The notes beneath the pieces were generated by a model. That model was not told the DNA's origin. It ran no database searches and worked only from the letters and a program-made list of their open reading frames with translations. From assembly GCA_031769625.1 (NCBI GenBank), contig JAUIMM010000088.1, forward strand, positions 9,367,501-9,431,500: a stretch of 64,000 nt of DNA. Reading direction: 5' to 3'. A program made the translations under genes and the position numbers. Source of the stretch: Taudactylus pleione (lineage: Eukaryota; Chordata; Amphibia; Anura; Myobatrachidae). Positions 33,480 through 44,624 of this stretch are shown here, one piece after another; position 1 is the stretch's first letter, and every line of letters begins with the position of its first letter.

Positions 33480-33553
33480 CTTGGCAGAGCACCAGGCACA
33501 TCTGGAATTGGACTTGATGCACTCTGAGCAGGACAATGTGTGTTTACAGATTT
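33480..33553 (-). CDS. itgb7: itgb7 exon: PSI domain start
   Basis: The exon is 74 nt. It starts with two bases of a split codon after a CATGTTGCAG acceptor and ends in phase 0 at AAG/GTTCGT, a weak donor. It reads ICKHTLSCSECIKSNSRCAW then CSAK. C----SC-ECI-S---C-WC is the cysteine knot of the plexin-semaphorin-integrin domain, found at the N-terminus of mature integrin beta chains. As in ITGB2, the preceding exon should hold only the start codon and signal peptide; it was not found and probably lies further right on the minus strand. Confidence 0.88.
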
Positions 33554-33967
33554 CTGCAACATGATAAGAAACTAGGTTACATCAATCACGTAGTATATAT
33601 GACATCTTTCTATATACCATCCTCATCTTACATAGGGCATGTGTAGGCATACAACCATTTACGTTTGTGTAGAACAAAGTTTCATTCTAATCAGGTCTCT
33701 TGATGTTTTCATTAATTTATACAAACAATAAAACCTATGTAAACGTGGGGTGTGGATGGGCATGTGATGGACATGTGACTAGACATCTCCCCCTCACTTA
33801 TAAGAGATGTGGCAAACCTTCAAAAAGGGATAAAATGAAGAAGTTACCCACGGCAACCAATCAGCTTCTACCTTTCATTTATCTAGCACAGTTTATAAAA
33901 TGACAGAAGATGATTGGTCGTTCTGGGAGTTCACTTTTTCTCATGTAAGAAATCCTAGTGGCACAGA
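33554..33967. other. Non-coding, with one decayed MITE
   Basis: 33835..33935 contains CAACCAATCAGCTTCTACCT and a weakly inverted partner, resembling the CCAATCAGCT foldbacks elsewhere in the window. Otherwise nothing was seen. Confidence 0.4.
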
Positions 33968-34430
33968 GGGCTCGATTCAGACCCGCTCGCTAGATGCGTT
34001 CGCTCGCTAGATGCATATGCAATTTTCGGTAAAGCAGACGATCACACAGTAAGGCATTAGCATGCCCACTATGTCTTAGCGTGCAATCGCATTGTGTATG
34101 CAGACGCCCACCAGCCTGTCTTAAGACGCCCACTTGCGCACGTCATCTCCAGGAAGTGTATGCAACCATCAGTAACATCGAGTACCATCAGATGCAAACG
34201 CAGCACTTGTGCCATACCCTGCCACAAGCACTGCGATCACTGCAGTGTAAATTTCACTCCAGTGTTCGCACCTCCACTCCCAGCCCCTGTCACCACCCAC
34301 ACACGGCTTCTCCTGTCATTCGCTCTGCTGGGCAGTCTATGCGCAGCGAGCGAGCGCTTCCCGATCGCTCGCACTGGTTCGTGCACGCGTATTGCGAACG
34401 CATCTTAGCGAGCTGGTCTGAATCAGGCCC
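33968..34430. mobile_element. Harbinger-type MITE
   Basis: The ends GGCTCGATTCAGACCCGCTC and GGTCTGAATCAGGCCC pair, and CAGAG lies just outside both ends. The interior is GC-rich with ORFs that show no domain. A further right-end-like sequence (TGAATCAGGCCC) at 34757..34767 suggests that 34431..34767 is a second, partial copy. Confidence 0.75.
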
Positions 34431-35124
34431 AGAGAACCTGAGGAAATGCGACTCGCCATGTCTCCTGGGCAGCCGTTTTCGGGGCGTTCACAGCCTGCGT
34501 CTGCGTTCCTGTACGCAGTGAAAATGGCTCTGGCATCTCATTTCCCGCAGCCATTCTGTATAACCCTAGGGTTACTCAGAAGACCGATAATCCAATGATC
34601 TGCGACTGCTGCTGCGTCTTTGTATGCACTATGCAGATGCTTGGATTTGCAAAGCCGCAGGTGGGCGTCTCAATACATTTCCATGCGACATTTGCATAAT
34701 TTCGCCCAGCAGCTGCACACGGGATGGCAGCTGCGATGGCATTACCATATAACCCTGAATCAGGCCCTCAGTCACATACACAGGTACAAATGTCGCACAC
34801 AGTGTATCAGTGTACACTAGCAATGTACTGTAGTTTTGTCACTTCTATGTGTTTATATGTACGTGATTAGGATGCTCAGTTTGAGCAAAAAATACTCTTG
34901 GCCAGTCTGAGATCCCCCAAATTCCCCCCTACCACAGGACTCTGTGACCCACGGATGGGACTGCGGGACAGTCCCTGATTAGCGGGACTCTTCTGACAAA
35001 AGCGGCACAGTTGGGAGGTATGCACACACTATGCTATGTATTGCTGTGATTTGTGAAGTTACACCAATATTGCAGATGTATTCTTGCTGTGATCTTGTGC
35101 AATTCTAATTATAATTTTAATCAG

Positions 35125-35710
35125 ATTATAAACTCTCACAAGCAGGGCCCTCTTCCCTCATGTGCTTTTCCCTCCTTCACTTATACCAACATCTCCTCCT
35201 CACTGCCTACAGTCAGACCCTATAACCCATGATACAGTAATGTTTATAAATAATGTCCACGACCTGCAATGTTCTGTACTGCACAGGGGCCTAACTCTAT
35301 AATGGGTGCGTGGTGCACACAGGTGCCTGGGTCTAGGGGGGACCACATCGCACACCCTGCACCCAAACTTACTAATACTTACTTCTCCAAAATACCCTGC
35401 CGGCTGGAGAGGTGCTACACAGAATGCCTGGAAAATGGCTGCTGCAGAACTTTTTCCCAGCGTCCTGCGCATGCGCAGTAGACTCCGGGCACAAACTAGT
35501 GCCCGGAGTCTACTGAACCGATCAGTGAGCCACGGCCGCTGGAGAGAGTGGAGGGGGCCCCGGATGTGGAATGAACATGGGCCCCCTCCTCTCTAAATAC
35601 GCACCTGGTACCATATGTCACTTTTTTCTTTGTTTTGTTGTTCATACTGTTTCTGTTTATGTACTTTGTAAGGCACTGCCGACCCCTTGTGGAGCCATAT
35701 ACTCCTATAT
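35125..35710 (+). repeat. L2-like LINE 3' UTR, interrupted
   Basis: The left half ACTCTCACAAGCAGGGCCCTC and the right half GTACTTTGTAAGGCACTGCCGA belong to the same L2 3' UTR layout seen at 1640..1993. They are separated by the hAT MITE at 35284..35607. Confidence 0.75.
35284..35607. mobile_element. GC-rich hAT-type MITE, copy 1 of 3
   Basis: Begins CAGGGGCCTAACTCTATAAT and ends TACGCACCTG, with imperfect 8-base flanks GTACTGCA and GTACCATA. The interior includes ATGGCTGCTGCAGAAC, GCGCATGCGCAGTAGACTC and GGGCCCCCTCCTCTCT, all shared with the elements at 56538 and 62471. Confidence 0.8.
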
Positions 35711-35992
35711 GTGTAGTGTACTAAATGGTACAGTGAATAGTACCAAATGTTCAGGGCCATATAAAGGGCAAGAAAGCTGACGGAAGGAAACTACTTATTT
35801 GCATATCAGATGATTTTAATGTGTATCTCACATACAGTTCAGTGGGCGTGATTCAGTAGTGATCGCTATTGCGTTCGCAGCAGTAATTTGGCACGGAATG
35901 CAGCTGTGAAAATATGCCAATGCTTGCCAAAGCTCAGCCAGCATAAAGACACCGACTACTGCTTTCTCATATTTGTCCAATATCGCTCTTTG

Positions 35993-37062
35993 CAGCGGCG
36001 TCACTAGGGGGGTGCGGGGGGTGCGGCCCGCACTGGCCGTCACCCTTCAAGGGGGTGACACCAAGAAGAGCAGTATGTCACACCTGAGGGCCGCACACCC
36101 ACGGCACCACCACTGACCATGAGCTGCTGGAGCCAGAGACACTGTAAAGGAGCCAGAGACGCTGGTCCATCCTGCCGCTGGTCCTCTGCTCTGCCCCCCG
36201 CCGCTGCCGGGTGTCAGCTGCACATTCTGTCACTGCAGCCGGCGTCCAGAGCCACACACAGGCACAGAGAATCTCTGTGCCTGTGTGTGGTTCTGGACAC
36301 CGGTCGCGATTACGTCATCGCGGACGCCGGCTCCGCTTGTAGTTCTGGGGGAGCCGCCCGGCGCCCAGCCCGATGGAGAAAGAGGAGGAGGGACTACGGG
36401 CCTGTGAGCGCGCTGCCAAGAGGGACTCAATATATATATGTATATAATAAAAAAAATTTAAGATACAGACCAGCACACCACCATAAGTTGCAAAAAATAT
36501 ATACTGTATTTAAATGTCCATAATAAGGTGCATTAGCATATTTAGCAGCAAGTGTATACAGAACGTATTTGTAAATAGGCTTGTTACTTATCGAGTATAA
36601 CAAAGCAGCCATGTCAACCGTCTTGGTCGATATCCGTCGGCATGATACGATGGTGACCTGGTAGCCAGATAATAGTCACTTTTGGGCAGGCTATCGCCCC
36701 TCCCCCAGCAAATGGCTGCTTTGACTGATATGGCTGCTTTGTTATACTCGATAAGTAACATGCCTATTTACAAATACGTTCTGTATACATTGCTGCTAAA
36801 TATGCTAATGTACTTTATTATGGACAGTTAAATATATATTTATTGCAACTTATGGTGGTGTGCTGGTCTGTATCTTAAATTTTTTGTATGATATCTATGT
36901 CTATTGAATCCTTATGTGACTTCAGCACCCAATGAAAATCTGAACCAGGCTTGTGTGCATTTTTTTTTCTGATATATAGGTTTTTTTTTTTTTTTTTGGT
37001 GGAGGGGGGGGTGTTACCATGAGTTCTAGCACCGGGTGACACCAACCCTAGTGACGCCTCTG
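35993..37062. mobile_element. hAT-type element with perfect 8-bp target duplication
   Basis: The ends CAGCGGCGTCACTAGG and CCTAGTGACGCCTCTG pair, and GCTCTTTG occurs on both sides (35985..35992, 37063..37070). The left 430 bp is GC-rich with a 134-codon frame lacking any known domain. The right part is the foldback 36448..36890. No transposase was found. Confidence 0.95.
36448..36890. mobile_element. Foldback MITE nested in the hAT element
   Basis: AATTTAAGATACAGACCAGC at the left pairs with GCTGGTCTGTATCTTAAATT at the right. The arms are about 150 bp and nearly identical (for example CAAATACGTTCTGTATAC and complement) with a loop of about 130 bp. Confidence 0.9.
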
Positions 37063-37422
37063 GCTCTTTGCGTAAACTTCGATGCACATCGGGCAGTCAT
37101 ACAGCTTTTACAACAGGTCTGACCAGCCACAGACACTGCAGGTCTCTTCGCACGCTGAGCGCTCTCATGCTGCGTATGCAATCACTGTGGCTAATTTATG
37201 CATGTCCATGACACGCCTACATTTTTTTGACCAGCCCCCTGTCACCACCCCCAAACACTGACAGCCTGTCACTCACTTTGCGATGGATTTCTCTGTGCAT
37301 CCATAAGCGCAATGCAATCGCTGCGCACATGCCATGCATCTTATATGCATGCGCGATGGCAATCAATTGCTCTTTGTGCGTCCGTAATCGCAAGTGCGTT
37401 CACTACTGAATCAGGCCCAGTG

Positions 37423-38212
37423 TCTTTTAGAAATCATTCCTACCAAACATAGCAAGAGATGGAGCCATGGCAGGAAGCTACAGTACGTGGAACTTTCATG
37501 TCATCGTATCTCCGCCCTCCCCTTGTAATGCCTAATGCAAAGACACGATTTAAGATCCACATCCCTCGCACCTACCACATGGACCTCCCAGAGGTCATCT
37601 TAAAAAAGGTAGATAAACAAGACATAAGGTTGTGTAAGATGTACTGCTTTCAGGTAGTCAGTTGTATTTGTTATATATAAGAAAAAGATATCTACTCATT
37701 TACTAACCACAGAAAAAGGAGAAAAACAGAAGATTTATTTAAGTGCGAAATGCGCCTGTTTGTCAAAATTGCTCAAATATACACCCACGTCATTGTGAAT
37801 AATTGCCATACAAATACTCTGTCAGGGCTGTAACTACTGGTTGACCAGCATGGCACTTGCCAGAGGCACTGGTCAAAAGGGTGGTGCTACGTGGCTCAGA
37901 CACTGACTTATTTGAACCCATTGGGGGCCTACAGTCACCCAACACTGGGAAAGGCTCTCTGCAAATTACCCCAGCTTTGTCTTTGCTCCAAGCTCCTGGC
38001 CCTGGGCTCCATCACAGAGCCTCCATGATGTTGTGGATCAGAAGTGCAGCGCTCAGCTAAGTAGAAGTTTTAGTTTGTCAAGTCATTCACTTGGGCAGGG
38101 GAACCCGGGCCGCTAGATATGGAACTGTGCCCTGCCCAGCTATCTTACAGAACTGCCCTCTTTTGGACCATAGCTTTGATTAATTACAAGTTGTATTTTT
38201 TACCTAAAGATA
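37423..38212. other. Non-coding, one unexplained short ORF
   Basis: A plus-strand frame at 37459..37680 (starting MEPWQEATVRGT, with YHMDLPEVILKK before a GTAGAT) could be read as an exon, but I recognise no family. The rest shows nothing. Confidence 0.3.
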
Positions 38213-38360
38213 CTGGGCCTGATTCAGAGGTGGGTGCTAATGCCGCTGTGACTGCGTCTTTTCTGCAGCGTGACTGCATCTTTATGCTAATGCTGCAGCC
38301 GATGGGATTCATACTGAGCGGCTCACTGGCTGTGGCACTAATGCATGGTTTGTGTATTAA
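38213..38360. mobile_element. Harbinger-type MITE, left part
   Basis: Starts GGGCCTGATTCAGAGGTGGG. Its right half is not clear because the next MITE (38361) begins inside it. Confidence 0.5.
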
Positions 38361-38819
38361 GGGCCTGATTGAACAAGGATCGCAATTGCAATGCTGCACT
38401 CAGGCAGCATCACGCCTCCTGTGCATTACTTATCCAAGCTGCATTGTCCAACGCAGCATTGGATACTCTGCGTAACATTCGCCGGCTAAGGTGACCTATG
38501 GGGTGATGCAGCCGGCCACCGCAGTTGAGAGGAAGAGGCCAGGAAATCTCCATCAGCCGACGGAAATCCTGGCCTTTCCCCCCCCCCCACCAAGGACGGC
38601 AACACGCCTCTGTTTCAGGAAACGGAGGCCATCGCCGCCCCCTCCCTGCCCACAAATGGCACCAGACTGGCAATCACTGACAGTCTGCTGCCAGACTGCG
38701 AGGGGATCGCATACCCATTCTGCACATGCGCAGAACGGGTCAAGCGTCTACGAAGAGATTCCCGAACATGGGGAATCTGCGTTCAGCAGTGCACTAATGT
38801 TCACTGCTGAATAAGGTCC
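38361..38819. mobile_element. Harbinger-type MITE with TAA target duplication
   Basis: GGGCCTGATTGAACAAGGAT to GCTGAATAAGGTCC, with TAA on both sides (38358..38360, 38820..38822), the classic PIF/Harbinger target. This best supports assigning the whole GGGCCTGATTCAG family to Harbinger. Confidence 0.85.
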
Positions 38820-38987
38820 TAAGAGCATTGTACCAGCAGTATGGAGATGCAGAATGTCCGTCTGAACATGGCCGCTAAAATCAGTGCGACTATGGAAAAA
38901 TCTGACCGCTACACATCCATGTCTGGCTAGCCACCCCCGTTACCTACCAGGACACCCACTCCGAATGATGTGCAGATAGAAAACATC

Positions 38988-39505
38988 GGGCCTGATTCAG
39001 CTTGGATCACACGCCTGCGTTCACATGCACCCGCTAGCTGCGAAAATATGCTAATTAATGCAATCGCACGGCAACCGCAGCACTATACCAAGTGGCCCAT
39101 CACTGTATAAAGCCGCCCACTTCCCATGACATGCATTCGCAAGTCAGCAAAAACATCGGTAACATCGAGTAACATTGGAACCATTCGCACAATTGTGGTT
39201 GACCTGACCCTACCTCACAAACTGCTAAACTTCCTATCGCCATCTAGATCTCTGGCATCATATGCAATCGCAGGGGCTAAATTATTTACACCCCTCTAAT
39301 GGCGTTTAAAAGCACAGATACGCCTGCGTTCTTTCGACCATCCCTCTCCAACCTCAAACAGTCACTTCATGTCAATCACTGTGCGATTGGACTGCGTGCT
39401 CACTGCGATCGCAGCGGTCCATTCGCGCATGCGCACTGTGATGCATGCGCATGCGCAGAGCACAAACATCGACCGGCTGTGTGCGATCCAAGCTGAATCA
39501 GGCCC
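38988..39505. mobile_element. Harbinger-type MITE
   Basis: GGGCCTGATTCAGCTTGGAT pairs with ATCCAAGCTGAATCAGGCCC. The interior shares GCGCATGCG-type palindromes with other copies. The frames at 39299..39595 are by-products. Confidence 0.85.
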
Positions 39506-40004
39506 GCAGAACGGTCGATGGTGCATACTGCACATGCATATACAGCGCAGTGCATGTGCGTGAGTTAGCATTGCAATCGCTTTGCGATCACTCAATCAGA
39601 ATGAAAGCCATCGCAGAGTGAGTGACAGGCTGTGAGCATTTGGGGGTGGTGGCGGGGGAGTGGTCAAAGAATTGCAGACATGCCTGTCCATTTGAACGCC
39701 GTTTCCAGGGCGTGCATAAATTAACCACTGAGATGGCATACGCAGCTTGAGTACTCATTGCGTTCAACAAGACTTGCAGTTTCTGCAGCAGGTCAGACCT
39801 GCTGTAATTCTGTGTGAGGAGTCGATGTTACCGATGTATACGCAGGACTGCAAGGTGTTACAGATGTGAGCTAGTGGTAGTGGGCGTCTCTATGCTGGCG
39901 TTGCGACGGCTTAGCGATTGCATTCATTAACATATTTTCGCAGCAGACCCCATGTGTAATCACAGCTGTGATGGCAATAGCGATCCATGCTGAATCAGGC
40001 CCCT
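39506..40004. mobile_element. Harbinger-type MITE, right part
   Basis: Ends GATCCATGCTGAATCAGGCCCC. The interior (GAGTGACAGGCTGTGAGC, GGTCAGACCTGCTG) is shared with 28675..29190 in reverse. The left terminus abuts the previous MITE and is not resolved. Confidence 0.6.
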
Positions 40005-41139
40005 TGTCAGATTGCATCTGATGCTACAACAGTGTCCACCTCAAATCTAGCACACTGTATTTTTGAGCCTCACTTACTCAAGAGAGTGAGGAGACATTGG
40101 CCCTCATTCAGAGCCACTCGCAAACAGCAGTACGCTCGTTGCGTTCCGATGTTGACTAACCGCGCATGCGTCGGTGTAACACTGCGCATGTGCGTACGGC
40201 AGATTGCGAGTTTTTTTGGTCTCGTTCGTCAAATAGCGTACAGGAAGTGACCTGTCAAATGTGATTGACAGAACAGGGCGTTTTTGGGTGTTGACAGGGG
40301 TGGAGATGGAAAAAAGCAGGCGTGGCGAGGCGTTTTTGGGGCGTACATACATTAGCAGATGCGAGCGTAAAATGTGTACGGACCGACTCATACGTCACTG
40401 GATGATCCTCTTTCCCTTCAAAATGCTCGCACAGCTTAGGGTCAGGATTACTCGACCACATTGGCGATGGCCTTCACCTCCATCCCGGCACTCCTCGATG
40501 TTGCTGCGATTAATCGTGGGTGGTCTGAACAGCAATTAGTGGTGGATTGAAAACCGGCTTGGTATGTGTATTGAAAGTAGTTTTTTGTGTTAGCACAAAA
40601 GCGTACGCAGGTGGAAATCATAGCTGCTAATGTGATGATTACACAATCAATTTACGTACATTTGTGGTATTTTCTTTGTGGCTCAATTTGTTGGTTAGGG
40701 CCTATTGTAACAATAATGTCATCATGTTTTTTTGGTTTTTCCCTTTTTCTTTTGGCCTGTTGAATTTGCCTCGTTATGTTAAATTTGAAACGTTCCTTAA
40801 AGAGCCCTTTTTTGGGGGGGCATGTAAAATGTGGTTCTTGCCAGTTTGTGCCTTTTGGCCCAGGATTAAATGTAACATTGTGACAATAATGTGAGAATAC
40901 AATGTCAGTTTTTTTTTTTTTTTTTATTGCTCAAAGAAAAAATCACAATTCTAAAATTTTTGGCCAAAGTTTTTTTGCAGGGTTCATTTCCAAAGTTACA
41001 ATAATTGGGCCAAAATAAAAGATTTATGAAATGTAGAACACAAAATTAAAAACAATTCACAAGAAAGGAGAGGGAAGTTTTGACCAGAAAGGAATATGAG
41101 CCAAGCACAGAAGGAGTGTGGGAAAAGTAGCCATTGCTT

Positions 41140-42425
41140 TCACCGTTTTTTCACCCTTTTGGCTGGGGGAGGGAGGGCGCCAGACCGGGTCCGGGATGTC
41201 ATCGGGCTTGCCTGTCCAGAGGCAGATGTTGTGGCCTCTGGACTAGGCACAGGGCTAGGCACATTTGGAGGATTGGCTGATGTTGTGCCAGAGGTGGAGG
41301 ATCCTGATGTTCCGGCAGGAAGGGAGGTCGGCTCCACCATGTGCTGGCGAACGAGCTGCTCCAGGGCATTGGCGATGCGGATGTTGGCCCTGGTATTTTC
41401 CGCCAGGGCCTGACCAATGGTCACGCTGGCCGCAGCATTTTGCTCCAGGGCCTCAGCCACCCGTAGCAGACTGGCGTCCATCCTCTGCAGAATCTCCGTA
41501 TGGAAATCCGATTTGAAATTGAGTTCTGTGAGGAGGGCCACTGCCTGCGAGGGGGATTGCCCTGGACTGGCTTCTGCAGGGTCCTCAGCCGGATGTACTG
41601 GTTCCTCCCCTGCAGAGCCAGCAGAAATTTGGCGGCCAAGGCTCCCCTCTGGAGCAGACTCATCCGCCTGTGTCTCTGTTAGGAAAAATGAGAAAAGACT
41701 CACATTAGAATCTACATATTGGCCCACTAACATTTCAGAGTTGGTGACATCACAAGATTTACCTGGGACAGCATGAGGAGCCGCAAAGTCTGGCATGTCC
41801 GTATCCATGTTGGACACGCCAAACACCTCCACAGGTTGCACACACCCCTGTGCCAGCTCTTCTAAATCCGTCAACTCCAATGACACAGGGGTGGGACCCC
41901 CACCTGTCCCCCTTGCATGCCTAGCCCTGTCCGCGAGTTTTTGCTTTAGGCGATATTTGAAGTCGCCCCATCTGTGGGATAAAATGGAAGCCATTATCCT
42001 TTTGTTTAAAATGGTGTTTGTTTTTAGGGGGGGCAAGTGTTTACTTACCGCCGTTTGACATCCCGGGCTAGACGGACATAAGCACCCACCCTATTGACAG
42101 CAACGGCTACCTCTTCCAACATTCTCCACTTATGGCTTATACTCATATTCCTGTCTGCCTGTGGCAGGATGTCCACACATTTCTGAATCAAAACCTCCAT
42201 CTCCTTTCTTGTGAAATTAGGCTGCCTTTTTTTTTTGCAGCTTTGGCCGGAATACTGGGCCCAGCAGCCTCTTCCATGTCATCGTCCTCACCTATTTGTG
42301 TAAATATTCAGATTTCTCTAATTCACAACTTGCCCAATCTTATGTTTCAAATTAATCATTGATACAAAATGCATGAAAGACTTACCGCCTGACTCTTGGC
42401 CATTGTTTCCCTGGTCTGTAGCCAT
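41140..42425 (-). pseudogene. Harbinger Myb/SANT-like protein 1, one frameshift
   Basis: Four exons fit GT-AG rules: 42425..42386, 42291..42049, 41971..41763 and 41675..41140. The start is MATDQGNNGQESG. A Myb/SANT-like DNA-binding domain follows: PNFTRKEMEVLIQKCVDI, then KWRMLEEVAVAVNRVG, and across the next splice RWGDFKYRLKQKLADRARHA. The C-terminal half has an acidic and Pro-rich linker, a helical stretch (LEQNAAASVTIGQALAEN) and a basic end KRVKKR. A ten-A run at 42225..42234 leaves the exon 2 start one base out of frame with the domain; that could be a mutation or a sequencing error. In Harbinger the Myb-like partner carries the transposase into the nucleus and onto DNA (family knowledge). 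Length would be about 342 residues. Confidence 0.82.
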
Positions 42426-42921
42426 GTCTGAGGTCCAAACAAGAAATACACCAGAATTTAAATGTGTTTTCGTGACGTATTTATACATGCGTCCTTATTT
42501 TGCGGCCGCATCATTGATTGTGCGTTCCTATGATCCCTCCTTAATTTGTGCGGGAAACGAAACACTATTTATGGCTTGGTGTGTCTCGAGTCGAGGTGGC
42601 GTTTTGGGATTGTTGGAGGTTACCTTGGTTGGAGTTTCTTGTTTGCGGATAAAGGAGTTGGCGTTTGGAGTTTATTTTGTTTGCTAGATTTGCGTTTTTA
42701 TTTTCCGTTCGCTTTTATTTATTTTTTTTTTGGCCTCGTTTCTTGATTTGGTAAGTTTTGTGAAGTCTAACTTTGGTTCAATTGGTGTCTCATTGTGTTT
42801 CTTCTTGTTTTTAATTTTTGGATCCATAATTTCATATCTTTTAGCTTTTTTTTAATTTCTGACCCAAAGACCTTTTGATTTGGAATCTTATATATTTGCT
42901 CTTGGTAAGTCCATTTTTTAT

Positions 42922-43147
42922 CTTGTATTTGCGAACTAATTAGCGCATTTTTCTCTGTTTGTATAGTGACTTGTATTTGCGAACTAATTAGCGCATTTTT
43001 CTCTGTTTGTTTATTAACTTGTATTTGCGAACTAATTAGCGCATTTTTCTCTGTTTGTATAGTGACTTGTATTTGCGAACTAATTAGCGCATTTTTCTCT
43101 GTTTGTTTATTAACTTGTATTTGCAAACTAATTAGCGCATTTTTAAA
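42922..43147. repeat. 48-bp tandem repeat in the divergent promoter region
   Basis: Five units start at 42922, 42970, 43018, 43066 and 43114. Each contains CTTGTATTTGCGAACTAATT, then AGCGCATTTTT. Units alternate between two ends (GTATAGTGA and GTTTATTAA), giving a 96-bp dimer. It lies between the start of Myb-like gene 1 and the transposase, which are transcribed away from each other. Confidence 0.95.
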
Positions 43148-43505
43148 TGCTTATTAATCCTGTAAAATTTTTTGTGGTTGCCCTTTCGCTTTTTTGGCTT
43201 ACATTTCAACCCATTTTGATGTACTGTGTGCAATGTCATTTTGCTCTTTAGCCAAATGTGTGTTTCGCATATTTTAAGTTTTGTCTAGCACAAAATTTAG
43301 AAACATAAATGCACAGACTAAAATTTTTCAAATTATTTTTGGGATTAATTTCAGTTTGGACATATCATGACAATACCCCGGCATGTAAGCAGCAATGGAT
43401 GGTATCATCAAGCTAAGTTGTTCTTAATTTTCTTTTGGGGTGGGTCCAAAGCCTTACATTCCAATCTTGCCATTTCAGGTTGATCTTGGGCGGATTGTTC
43501 TGGCC

Positions 43506-44624
43506 ATGCTCCCGGAAGCCGACCAACCTCAATCTCGTCCCAGGCGTAGGCATCGTAGGCGTGCAAGGCCCCAGATATTTCAAACACGTGTCACCCTTTT
43601 TGGAATGCCCGATGATGTGGTTTTAAGATGCTACCGTCTTCCTCCCAAAATCATCATAGACACTCTCTTATTAATAGAGAGTGATCTTGAGCGGCAAATT
43701 GACAGTCCAACAGCAATACCACCACTTACGCAATTTATGGCGGTGTTACATTTCTGTGCCTCAGGATCATTTCAAACAACGGTGGGAATAGTGGCGGGCA
43801 TCTCACAATCCTCCTTTTCCAGGATCCTGAGGGCAGTGATGGAGGCACTTTTCAAGCACCTCCATCATTTTATTAAAATGCCTTTGGATATGGGTGCCCT
43901 TAGTGTGGCCAAGGCCAATTTTTACCAAATAGCTGGCTTCCCACACATCATAGGGGTTATGGATGGTACTCACATACCACTTCAGCCTCCAGCACGGCTG
44001 GAGGCAATATTTCGCAACCGTAAACACTATCACTCACTGAATGTAATGGTGGTATGTGATGCCTCCCTCCAGATCCTATCCCTGAATGCAAAATTACCAG
44101 GAAGTGCACATGACTCCTTCGTCATCCGGCAATCAGGGATATGGCACAAATTAAACAACCTCCAAGCTGGTGATGCGTGGCTTCTGGGTAAGTGTAGACC
44201 TTTAGTACATAACAATGTTAAGCTTGATACACAGTGATCCTGATGTTGTCTATTCTTTTTCACAGGAGACAGTGGATACCCTTGCATGCCCTGGCTGCTC
44301 ACTCTTTATTTGTCTCCCACACCAGGTCCACAAAGTGAGTTTAATACCGCACTTACAGCCACCAGGCAAGTGGTGGAGCGCTGTATCGGCCTTTTAAAAG
44401 GCAGATTCAGATGCCTCCACTGCTCTGGTGGCGAGCTCATGTATTTGCCGGATATGGTTTTGAAAATTGTGGTCCTGTGTGGGATCTTTCACAACATCGC
44501 CATAAGGAGTGGTGTTCCAATGCAGCCAGAGGATGCCTTACCTGAGGATGGCCCCCCCGAGGTTGGTCGGAGGTCAGTATGTGGGGGGGGCCATACGCGA
44601 TTATGTGGTGGCCCGATATTTTAG
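43506..44624 (+). CDS. Harbinger DDE transposase (HARBI1-like), intact
   Basis: Two exons: 43506..44187 (donor CTGG/GTAAGT) and 44266..44624 (acceptor TTTTTCACAG), giving 346 residues, the usual size for the family. The chosen start is MLPEADQPQSRPRRR, which opens a basic N-terminus; an upstream in-frame ATG at 43440 is possible if no splice acceptor is used at 43478. The helix-turn-helix-like segment FQTTVGIVAGISQSSFSRIL precedes the catalytic core. Catalytic residues are visible: D in IGVMDGTHIPL, D in PGSAHDSFVI and E in TRQVVERCIGLLKGRF. GIFHN follows near the C-terminus. There are no stops or shifts. It belongs to the DDE superfamily 4 endonucleases. Confidence 0.93.

Larger units (their letters stand above)
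262..33553 (-). other. itgb7: Integrin beta-7-like gene, partial (nine exons in window)
   Basis: This is the span of the only recognisable host gene. Nine exons on the minus strand, listed separately, join in frame: 74, 202, 171, 242, 159, 96, 90, 138 and 200 nt from the 5' side, 1,372 nt in all. All introns are GT-AG. Integrin beta chains pair with an alpha chain (alpha-4 or alpha-E for beta-7) at the leukocyte surface and bind ligands such as MAdCAM-1, VCAM-1 or E-cadherin; this is family knowledge. Beta-7 is preferred over beta-2 because of the RCQ-PFS loop, [35 protein letters not shown] and GFSEE/LCDC stretches. The signal-peptide exon was not found. Exons after I-EGF1 lie outside the left edge. 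No frameshift or stop is present in any exon, so the gene looks functional. Confidence 0.93.
35845..37418. mobile_element. Harbinger-type MITE carrying two nested elements
   Basis: GGCGTGATTCAGTAGTGATC opens it and CACTACTGAATCAGGCCC closes it. AGTG flanks both sides (35841..35844, 37419..37422). Removing the insert 35993..37070 leaves a MITE of about 500 bp. Confidence 0.85.

Noticed and set aside
36119..36523. 134-codon plus-strand frame, Cys- and Arg-rich
   Set aside because: It lies in the left half of a non-autonomous hAT element and shows no domain.
37459..37680. Plus-strand ORF ending YHMDLPEVILKK before a GTAGAT
   Set aside because: It could be an exon, but no family is recognised, no partner exon was found, and it is short.
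41096..41776. Plus-strand frames opposite Myb-like gene 1
   Set aside because: They are antisense to exon 4 of that gene, whose minus-strand frame is longer and carries domain structure.
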